Shown: piece after piece, positions 16,090-22,334 of the stretch | Layout: every line of letters begins with the position of its first letter | How positions within the stretch are numbered: position 1 is the first letter of the stretch | Source: Occallatibacter sp. | Lineage (GTDB): Bacteria; Acidobacteriota; Terriglobia; Terriglobales; Acidobacteriaceae | DNA: 39,666 bases | Direction: 5' to 3' | Assembly (NCBI GenBank): GCA_031296305.1 | Contig: JARLFZ010000030.1 | Span: 1 to 39,666 of the forward strand | The notes under the pieces: model-generated | What the model saw: only the letters and a program-made list of their open reading frames with translations | What the model was told of the DNA's origin: nothing | The model's database searches: none | Position numbers and translations under genes: made by a program

Positions 16090-17367
16090 TCACGGCACAA
16101 TGGCAGTTTTGATTTCGCTTTCGGTCGACCGGTTCATCAACTTCTCAAAGACGCGGTTTAGCTCGTACAGGTGGGCATGGCCGGTGATGAAGGCGCTGGC
16201 CTGGAAGCGTCCACTGGCGATGAGCGCGAGGGCTTTGCGGCAGATGGCCGGCGTGTGATGGAAAGTGGCGCGGAGCGTGATGTCGCTATAGTGAATGCGG
16301 TTGGTGTCGAGCGTGACGTGAGTGTTCTTGGCGCAGCCGCCGAAGAAGTTCACGGTGCCGCCCTTGCGCACCAGTTCCACCGCTTCCTGCCATGCCTCGG
16401 GCACGCCGACAGCCTCAATGGCGATATCGACGCCGCGGTCTTTGGGCGTGAGGGCACGCGCCTCCAGGATCGCTTTGCGGATCGAGGAGCTCTGCACCAC
16501 GTGGGTCGCGCCCAGTTGCCGCGCCGCCTCCACCTGGCCGTCGTGTCGCACCAGAGCGATGGTCTCGTATCCCGCCAGCGCGGCCACATGCAGAATCATG
16601 AGTCCGAGCGGGCCGCCGCCGATGATGGCGATGATGTCGCCCTCGCGGGGACGCGAATCTTCGAATCCATGGACGGCGCAGGCCAGCGGCTCAGTGAGAG
16701 CCGCGTGCTCCAGCGGCACATTTTCCGGAACGATGAATGTATTCTTCGCAACGATTCGTTCCGGAATGCGGATGAACTCGGCATAGGCTCCATTGTTGAA
16801 GAGCAGGTCGTCGCACAGATTCTCCTGGTCGCGAGTGCAGAAGTAACATTTGCCGCAGGGCGCGGAGTTGAGCGCCACCACGCGGTCGCCGGGCGCGTAA
16901 TCCGTGACGCCTTCGCCTGCTTCGACCACAGTGCCCGCCATTTCGTGGCCGAAGAGCGCGGGGGGCACAATCATGCGCGCGTGATAGCCGCGGCGAAAGA
17001 CCTTCAGGTCGGTGCCACAGGTGAGGGCCGCGCCCACGCGAACGACCAGCTCGCCGGTTTCGGCTTTGGGAATCGGAACCTGCTCGATGCGGACGTCTTC
17101 GCGGCCGTGGAGGACGGCGGCCTGCATGGTGCCGCGCCCGAGAAACGCATGCTCAACGGTTCTGCGGCCGAGGCTGACTGCGGATTCGACCGTGCGACGG
17201 CCTTTGACGACCACCGCGTCGACGGTATTGAGACCGGCTTCGACAACCGTTTCGACGGTATCCAAGCCGCCCTCGACAACGTTCTCGACGGTCTTGCGGC
17301 TCTCTTCGACGACGGTTTCAACCGTTTTGCGGCCGCGACGGATCGCGTCTTTCACCGTATTCGCCAT
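16090..17367 (-). CDS. zinc-dependent MDR dehydrogenase with N-terminal 11-residue repeats
   Basis: A 425-residue protein: about 80 extra N-terminal residues followed by a complete medium-chain (sorbitol/threonine-type) dehydrogenase. Core features: catalytic zinc ligands Cys117, His141-Glu142 (GHEMAG) and Glu226 (TEPLAC); structural zinc Cys171, 174, 177 and 185; Rossmann glycines IIGGGPLGLM. The N-terminus is six consecutive 11-residue units with core (K/R/D/N)TV(E/D)xVV, residues 11-76, likely a long amphipathic helix. The start has GAGG six bases before the ATG. Last gene of the hopanoid cluster, 26 bases after a related dehydrogenase. It should oxidise or reduce an alcohol/aldehyde with NAD(P)(H). 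The substrate is unknown; a hopanoid side-chain sugar is suggested by context only. Confidence 0.85.
   Translation of the reverse strand: MANTVKDAIRRGRKTVETVVEESRKTVENVVEGGLDTVETVVEAGLNTVDAVVVKGRRTVESAVSLGRRTVEHAFLGRGTMQAAVLHGREDVRIEQVPIPKAETGELVVRVGAALTCGTDLKVFRRGYHARMIVPPALFGHEMAGTVVEAGEGVTDYAPGDRVVALNSAPCGKCYFCTRDQENLCDDLLFNNGAYAEFIRIPERIVAKNTFIVPENVPLEHAALTEPLACAVHGFEDSRPREGDIIAIIGGGPLGLMILHVAALAGYETIALVRHDGQVEAARQLGATHVVQSSSIRKAILEARALTPKDRGVDIAIEAVGVPEAWQEAVELVRKGGTVNFFGGCAKNTHVTLDTNRIHYSDITLRATFHHTPAICRKALALIASGRFQASAFITGHAHLYELNRVFEKLMNRSTESEIKTAIVP
17140..17337 (-). repeat. six 33-bp tandem units coding 11-residue repeats
   Basis: On the protein: RGRKTVETVVE, ESRKTVENVVE, GGLDTVETVVE, AGLNTVDAVVV, KGRRTVESAVS, LGRRTVEHAFL. 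On the DNA, GACGGT-type words recur every 33 bases in the first units, so the array arose by tandem duplication. Hydrophobic V/V/V positions with flanking charge fit an 11/3 helix. Confidence 0.93.
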
Positions 17368-17393
17368 CGAGTCCTCTTCAGGTTTGGCCGGGC

Positions 17394-18548
17394 CTACTCT
17401 GCGCCGGCCCCGGGCACAGGCTCCATCATAATCTTCATGGAACCGGGGCGGGGATTGGATGCGATTTCAATAGCTTCGACCGCTGCTTCAAACGGGAAAC
17501 GATGCGAAATCAGTTGCGTCAGGTCGAAACCGTTGCGGTAGCCATCGAAGACCAGGCCCGTTACTTCATCCAGGATCGGGAACGATGAAGAGTATGAGCC
17601 GAGCAGGGTCTTCTCGTCCACACAAACCGCAGCCGGGTCAAAAGTGGCCTCGCCGTGCTGGGTCTGGGCAAAGAGCATCACTTTGCCGCCGGGGCGTACC
17701 GCATCCATGGCAGTGCGGATGAGCGCGTTGCCGCCCACGGCCAGGATGACGGCATCCGCGCCACGGCCTTCGGTCTCGGCAAACACGCGTTCCACCACAT
17801 TCTCGGTGCCCGCGTGGATAGGGTTGGTGAGGCCGAATCGCGCGGCGATGGAGTGGCGCTCATCAAAAAGGTCAGAGGTGAGCACGCGAGCGCCGGTGCG
17901 CGCGGCGAGCACGGCGTGCATGAGGCCGATGGGGCCCTGGCCGATGACGAGCACCGTATCGTCGGCGGCGAGATTGAGAAGCTTGGTGCCTTTAAGCACG
18001 GTCATCAGGGGCTCGACAAAAGCCGCCTGCTCGAAGGGCACACCGTCCGGAATGTGCACCACGCCGCGGTTGGCCACGACGAAGTCCATGACGCGGATGT
18101 ACTCTGCAAAGCCGCCGCCTGAGGGCTCGAAGCCCGCGGTAGCTCCGGTTCTCTTGTAGAGCGGGCACTGCGCGGGTGTGTTTTTGCGGCAGTAGTAGCA
18201 CTCGCCGCAGGGGACGTGATGAAAGGACATGACGCGGTCGCCGACGGAAAAATTCGTGACGCCTGCGCCTACCGCCGCGACGACACCCGCCATTTCGTGG
18301 CCGAAGATGCGCGGCGCGGAGTGCGAGCCCATGTGGATCTTTTTGAGATCTGTGCCGCAGACGCCGCAAGTGGCAATCTTGATGAGCAGTTCGCCCGAAC
18401 CGATCTGCGGAACGGGGACGGTTTCAAGGCGCATGTCGTTGATGCCGCGATAGACGACGGCGCGCATGGTGGAGGGGATTTTTTCGTCGAGATGCAATTT
18501 GGGGTTGGAGATTTGGGTAGCCATTCTGTTGTTCTTGTGTGACCTCAT
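17394..18548 (-). CDS. zinc-dependent MDR dehydrogenase (sorbitol/threonine dehydrogenase type)
   Basis: A 384-residue medium-chain dehydrogenase. Catalytic zinc ligands are Cys64 (CGVCGTDL), His84-Glu85 (GHEMAG) and the EP of FVEPLMTV; structural zinc cysteines are 114, 117, 120 and 128; the cofactor motif is VLVIGQGPIGLM. The ATG at 18548 overlaps the hpnG stop by four bases (ATGA), so it is probably translationally coupled; a later in-frame ATG at 18524 is the more usual-looking N-terminus and is also possible. It has no repeat extension, unlike its neighbour, with which it shares the fold and probably a common ancestor. Substrate unknown. The tight coupling to hpnG makes ribosylhopane-derived aldehyde or alcohol a reasonable candidate (inference); general polyol oxidation is the alternative. 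Confidence 0.85.
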   Translation of the reverse strand: MRSHKNNRMATQISNPKLHLDEKIPSTMRAVVYRGINDMRLETVPVPQIGSGELLIKIATCGVCGTDLKKIHMGSHSAPRIFGHEMAGVVAAVGAGVTNFSVGDRVMSFHHVPCGECYYCRKNTPAQCPLYKRTGATAGFEPSGGGFAEYIRVMDFVVANRGVVHIPDGVPFEQAAFVEPLMTVLKGTKLLNLAADDTVLVIGQGPIGLMHAVLAARTGARVLTSDLFDERHSIAARFGLTNPIHAGTENVVERVFAETEGRGADAVILAVGGNALIRTAMDAVRPGGKVMLFAQTQHGEATFDPAAVCVDEKTLLGSYSSSFPILDEVTGLVFDGYRNGFDLTQLISHRFPFEAAVEAIEIASNPRPGSMKIMMEPVPGAGAE

Positions 18549-19237
18549 TGATCGGCAGATTGCCCATCGAGGAATTCAAGCAGCGATTCCGCGATGCTTT
18601 GGGAAGCCTTTTTACTATTTTCGCCCATCCGGAGGAGTGCGGGCCAGTACCAGGGGCGCAGAATGGCAAAGAGAGTAAACCGTGCGAGCTGAAATTGGCC
18701 GGTGGGCGTGAGGAATCGATTGAAGTCCGGCAGGCGGTCGGTGAGGGCGTCGCTCACTCCTTTGATGGCGTAAAACGGAATCTCGCGCATGGCGGCGAGG
18801 CGGGCGATCGCGGCGGCTTCCATGTCGACGAGGGAGGCCTGGTAGGTGGACGTGAGGCGGCGTTTTTCGGAATAAGGAGCGACTTTGGGGCTGGTGGCCA
18901 GCCAGAGTTCTCCCGCGCCGGCGTCGCAGCGAAAGCGCTCGCCTGTACTCACGTCGATGACTCCGGCGACGTTGTAGGCCGTGCCTGCGGGGATTTCGGC
19001 GCGAAGTGCTCCGGCCCAGCCGATGGAAAAAACCAGATCGATGGGTCCGCCGTCTTCAATGGCGGCGAAGGCGCGGGTTGCGGCGGCTTGACCGGCTCCG
19101 GCGCAGGCGGCGATCCATTCTTCTTCTTCGTCGCGTTGCGCCCAGAAGTGGATGCCGTTGCGGGTTGAGTGCGGCCAGCCGGCGACGAGCGGCTTGAGCT
19201 CGCCGGGCATGGCGGCGATGATGGCGGTGCGGGTCAT
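18545..19237 (-). CDS. hpnG: HpnG, adenosylhopane nucleosidase/phosphorylase
   Basis: A 230-residue nucleoside-phosphorylase-superfamily protein. It begins TAIIAAMPGELKPL, typical of hopanoid HpnG and MTA/SAH nucleosidases. Substrate-site signature LVDMEAAAIA (Asp138, Glu140) and catalytic-type Asp163 in AIKGVSDAL are present. HpnG removes adenine from adenosylhopane to give (phospho)ribosylhopane, the branch point for bacteriohopanetetrol and aminotriol. The start at 19237 has GAGG four bases upstream. It lies between hpnA, separated by a 48-bp palindrome, and the first MDR dehydrogenase, which it overlaps. Confidence 0.88.
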   Translation of the reverse strand: MTRTAIIAAMPGELKPLVAGWPHSTRNGIHFWAQRDEEEEWIAACAGAGQAAATRAFAAIEDGGPIDLVFSIGWAGALRAEIPAGTAYNVAGVIDVSTGERFRCDAGAGELWLATSPKVAPYSEKRRLTSTYQASLVDMEAAAIARLAAMREIPFYAIKGVSDALTDRLPDFNRFLTPTGQFQLARFTLFAILRPWYWPALLRMGENSKKASQSIAESLLEFLDGQSADQ

Positions 19238-19274
19238 GGAGCCTCAAACCTTTGCTTCATCTGCAGCCCTCGGT

Positions 19275-19322
19275 GCGGGTCTGGAGACCCGCGCGACAGC
19301 CGGTCTGGAGACCGGCGCTACA
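19275..19322 (+). repeat. 48-bp double-hairpin repeat, copy 3
   Basis: GCGGGTC-TGGA-GACCCGC, then GCGACA, then GCCGGTC-TGGA-GACCGGC and GCTACA. It ends five bases beyond the hpnA stop codon on the minus strand. Confidence 0.92.
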
Positions 19323-19327
19323 AGTTC

Positions 19328-20317
19328 TTACGGTGCGTAGCCGTTGGCGCGGAACCAGTCGATGGCGGCGCGCATGGCGGGGTAGACGGGGAGGATGCGG
19401 AAGCCGAGCTCTTGCTGGGCGCGGGCGCTGGAGGCGTACATTTTCTTGCGGCCCATGCGGACTTCTTCGAGCGTGGCGCGCGGCTCTTCGCCACGGATGC
19501 GGCCGGTGATGAGCTCCTCAAAGAACGCGTAGGTGGCGGCGACGGCGAAGGGGATTTTGACCGTGGGCGAGGGTATGCCGGTGATGGCCGACATCTTGTC
19601 GAGGATCTGCTTGAGGGTGAGGTTCTCGCCGCCGAGGATGTAGCGGCGGCCGGGTGTGCCTTTGGTGAGAGCGAGAACGTGGGCGCGCGCCACTTCGGTG
19701 ACGTCGACGAGATTGAGGCCGGTGTCGATGTAGGCGGGAAATTTGCGGTTGAGAAAGTCGACGAAGATGCGGCCTGTCGGCGTGGGCTTGCGATCGTTGG
19801 GGCCAATGGGGGTGGTGGGGTTGAGGATGATGACCTGCTGACCTTTGTGCGCGGCTTGGATCGCTTCCTGTTCCGCCAGGAATTTCGAACGCTTGTAGTG
19901 ACCGACCATGTCGCCGAGCGAGACCGGCGTGTCTTCGTTGGAGACGATGCCGTTGGTAAAGAAGTGCATCGTCGCGACGCTCGATGTGTAGACGAAGCGC
20001 CTGACGCCGGCCTCGCGGGCCATGCGCAGCAGCTCGCGCGTGCCGTCGACGTTGGCGCGGTACATAGCTGCGGGATCGGGAATCCAGAGGCGGTAGTCGG
20101 CGGCAACGTGGACGACGGCGTCGATGCTGGCGAGAGCGCCTTTTATTGACTCTGGATTCGCGAGATCGCCGACGACAGCTTCACCAGGGATGCCTTCAAG
20201 GTTGGCGAGACTGCTCGATTTACGGGTGAGGAGGCGTAGGTTGGCGCCCTCGGCCGCCAAGGCCTTGGCTACGTGATGGCCGACAAAACCGGTGGCGCCT
20301 GTGACGAAAACGTTCAT
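19328..20317 (-). CDS. hpnA: HpnA, hopanoid-associated NAD-dependent sugar epimerase
   Basis: A 329-residue extended short-chain dehydrogenase. It has the Rossmann motif GATGFVG (7-13) at the extreme N-terminus, VVHVAADYRLW, the catalytic Tyr141/Lys145 pair (HYKRSKF) and the NPTTPIGPND segment characteristic of the hopanoid-associated epimerase family. The precise reaction of HpnA is not firmly established. It is found in hopanoid clusters and is thought to modify the C35 side-chain sugar or a sugar attached to it. The start follows the preceding gene by 24 bases. Length is normal for the family. Confidence 0.88.
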   Translation of the reverse strand: MNVFVTGATGFVGHHVAKALAAEGANLRLLTRKSSSLANLEGIPGEAVVGDLANPESIKGALASIDAVVHVAADYRLWIPDPAAMYRANVDGTRELLRMAREAGVRRFVYTSSVATMHFFTNGIVSNEDTPVSLGDMVGHYKRSKFLAEQEAIQAAHKGQQVIILNPTTPIGPNDRKPTPTGRIFVDFLNRKFPAYIDTGLNLVDVTEVARAHVLALTKGTPGRRYILGGENLTLKQILDKMSAITGIPSPTVKIPFAVAATYAFFEELITGRIRGEEPRATLEEVRMGRKKMYASSARAQQELGFRILPVYPAMRAAIDWFRANGYAP

Positions 20318-20341
20318 TTGTCGAGTGAAGCTGGCAGCAGT

Positions 20342-20770
20342 TTACTCCAGCGCTTCGGGATGGAGGGCGATGTTCTTTTCGCCGGCGGCTTTCTTTTCGT
20401 TCCAGGCTTTGACCCAGTCTTCCCAATGCTTGCCGGCGGCGCGGTCTTTGCCGGTGAATTCGAGGCGGGCGATTTCGGCGTAGGAGACTTTGCGCTTGTC
20501 GGGCGCGCTGGGGGTGAAGTACTGCACCCAGGAGTCGGCCAGCGTGGCGCCGGTAGAGCGATTGAAGATGTAGGCTTCAATCTTTTCACCGGATTTGAGC
20601 GTGAGCGTAACGTCGCCGCGATAATCGAAGGCTTTTTCGAGAGCGTTCTTCAGATCTTCGTCACTGGCGAGCGTGGGAACCAAGCCTTCGAGCTGTTCGT
20701 GCTCGGATCCGGGAGCAAGCTCGAGGGATTCGATTTGTTCACGTGTATATTTCTGGACTTCGGCGGTCAT
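20342..20770 (-). CDS. unknown small protein inside the hopanoid cluster
   Basis: A 142-residue protein with a good AAGGAAACC-ATG start. No family was recognised. The sequence is highly charged and lacks a signal peptide or membrane helix. A helical first part (EQIESLELAP...DEDLKNALEKAFDY) is followed by a beta-rich centre, GDVTLTLKSGEKIEAYIFNR, that resembles a small SH3- or Sm-like barrel strand pattern. Then comes VQYFTPSAPDKRKVSYAEIARLEFTGKDRAAGK and a Trp-rich WEDWVKAWNEKKAAGEK helix. It sits between hpnH and hpnA, 24 bases before hpnA on the same strand, so it is probably co-transcribed and works in, or regulates, side-chain synthesis. Confidence 0.75.
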   Translation of the reverse strand: MTAEVQKYTREQIESLELAPGSEHEQLEGLVPTLASDEDLKNALEKAFDYRGDVTLTLKSGEKIEAYIFNRSTGATLADSWVQYFTPSAPDKRKVSYAEIARLEFTGKDRAAGKHWEDWVKAWNEKKAAGEKNIALHPEALE

Positions 20771-20806
20771 GGTTTCCTTAGCGGGGTTGGCGAGTCAGCT
20801 TGGTCT

Positions 20807-20917
20807 CCCTTGTCCCCAAAGGCTAGGGACAAGGGGCACCCGGCGGAGTTAGTAAGTCGACGAATTATCCGGGTGGCACGGTTCCCTGGTCCCCAAGTGC
20901 GAGGGACCGGGGGCACC
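20807..20917. repeat. pair of related hairpins between hpnH and the unknown gene
   Basis: CCCTTGTCCC/GGGACAAGGG (20807-20835) and CCCTGGTCCC/GGGACCGGGG (20884-20912) have equal stem lengths and similar nine-base loops beginning CAA. Both are followed by GGCACCC. They are diverged copies of one element in the 165-base gap, different from the 48-bp family. Confidence 0.75.
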
Positions 20918-20935
20918 CAATTCTGGCGGAGCGCA

Positions 20936-22048
20936 TCACTGCTTAGCCAATTCGCGCTCTGGTTCAGTGATCTGCACCAGCGACGACGGGCCGGTGGGCA
21001 TTTGCTCATTAAGCAGGTCGAGCGCGTGCTTGTCGGGATAGAGCGAGAAGTTGGCCTTGACCATAGCGAAGAAGCCTTTGAGCGAACCGAAACCATCGAG
21101 TACGGCAGTGGGCTCGTAGCCGCAACTCACCATGCAGTTGGCGCACTTGGGATTACCGGAGCCTACGCCGTACTCTTCCCACCTGGTGGTTTCCATTAGC
21201 TCCTTGAAGGTGTCGGCGTATCCGTCCTGGAGCAGATAGCAGGGGCGCTGCCAGCCGAAGATATTGAAGGCGGGCGAGCCCCACGGCGTGCAGTCGTAGT
21301 TACGGTCGCCCATCAAAAACTCAAGAAAGAGGGGCGACATGTTGAACTTCCACGTCTTCTTGCGGTTCGACAGAATGGCGCGGAAGAGGCGGCGCACGCG
21401 GGCGCGGCCCATGAAGTGGGTTTGGTCGGGCGCCTTGTCGTAGCTGTAGCCGGGCGAAAGCACGATGCCCTCGACGCCGATGGCCATCATCTCATCAAAA
21501 TGAGCGCGAACGTGGTTAGGATCGGTGCCATCAAAAAAGGTGGAGTTGGGCGTGACGCGAAAGCCGCGCTTCACGGCCTCCTTGATGCCTTCGAGGGCAA
21601 TGTCGTATCCGCCCTCGCGGCAGACGGCGAAGTCGTGGTCATCGCGCTGGCCATCGAGATGCACGGAGAAGGTGAGGTACTTCGAAGGCGTGAATTCGTG
21701 CAGCCGGCGCTTGAGCTCAAGTGCATTCGTGCACATATACACGTACTTTTGGCGCGCAACAAGGCCATTCACGATGTCGACAATTTGGGGATGCAGCAGC
21801 GGTTCGCCGCCGGGAATAGCGACCATGGGCGCGCCGCATTCTTCCGCGGCCGCGAAGCATTGCTCCGGGGTGAGCTGCTTTTTGAGGATGTGCGGCGGAT
21901 ACTGCACCTTTCCGCAGCCGGCACAGGCCAGGTTGCAGCGGAACAGCGGCTCCAGCATGAGCACGAGTGGATAGCGCTTGCGGCCCGTGAGCTTCTTCTT
22001 GAGGACGTAGGTTGCGACCGTCCACATCTGGGAGATTGGAACTGCCAT
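20936..22048 (-). CDS. hpnH: HpnH, radical SAM adenosyl-hopene transferase
   Basis: A 370-residue radical SAM enzyme that joins the 5'-deoxyadenosyl group of SAM to diploptene, giving adenosylhopane, the first step of side-chain extension. The cluster motif is CNLACAGC (Cys38, Cys42, Cys45). Also typical are KYPL-like RKRYPLVLMLEPLFRC, IPGGEPLLHP, LDGQRDDHD and a C-terminal domain with PKCANCMVSCGYEPT. It starts MAVPISQMWTVATYVLKKKL, as in characterised HpnH. It is separated from shc by 286 bases of repeats. Confidence 0.95.
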   Translation of the reverse strand: MAVPISQMWTVATYVLKKKLTGRKRYPLVLMLEPLFRCNLACAGCGKVQYPPHILKKQLTPEQCFAAAEECGAPMVAIPGGEPLLHPQIVDIVNGLVARQKYVYMCTNALELKRRLHEFTPSKYLTFSVHLDGQRDDHDFAVCREGGYDIALEGIKEAVKRGFRVTPNSTFFDGTDPNHVRAHFDEMMAIGVEGIVLSPGYSYDKAPDQTHFMGRARVRRLFRAILSNRKKTWKFNMSPLFLEFLMGDRNYDCTPWGSPAFNIFGWQRPCYLLQDGYADTFKELMETTRWEEYGVGSGNPKCANCMVSCGYEPTAVLDGFGSLKGFFAMVKANFSLYPDKHALDLLNEQMPTGPSSLVQITEPERELAKQ

Positions 22049-22130
22049 GTCTGGGTAAACCCTCCGTGTTCGTTGCTGCTCCGGGCTCTTAGCTTACAGA
22101 AGCTGAGCTATCGTCGCGTTCTGATTCGGC

Positions 22131-22232
22131 AGGGGCTGAAGCCCCTGACTTTTCTGATTGCGTTACGGCGCGACTAAAGTCGCGCCCTGATACAAAACTT
22201 AATCAACTTGTGGCACGACTGAAGCCGTGCCC
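22131..22232. repeat. cluster of three hairpins with TRAA loops
   Basis: AGGGGC-TGAA-GCCCCT (22131-22146), GGCGCGAC-TAAA-GTCGCGCC (22167-22186), and GGCACGAC-TGAA-GCCGTGCC (about 22212-22231, one mismatch). They share loop TRAA but have different, self-complementary stems, like the two hairpins at 9415-9466. Confidence 0.8.
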
Positions 22233-22282
22233 TTTCAAAACCGATCAAACTCCGATTGCTACGTTAGCGCCGGGATTGCGAT

Positions 22283-22330
22283 GCGGGTCTGGAGACCCGC
22301 ACGACAGCCGGTCTGGAGACCGGCGCTACA
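22283..22330 (+). repeat. 48-bp double-hairpin repeat, copy 4
   Basis: Almost identical to copy 3: stems GCGGGTC/GACCCGC and GCCGGTC/GACCGGC, both with TGGA loops, ending GCTACA. It lies four bases past the shc stop codon on the minus strand. Confidence 0.92.
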
Positions 22331-22334
22331 ATGT

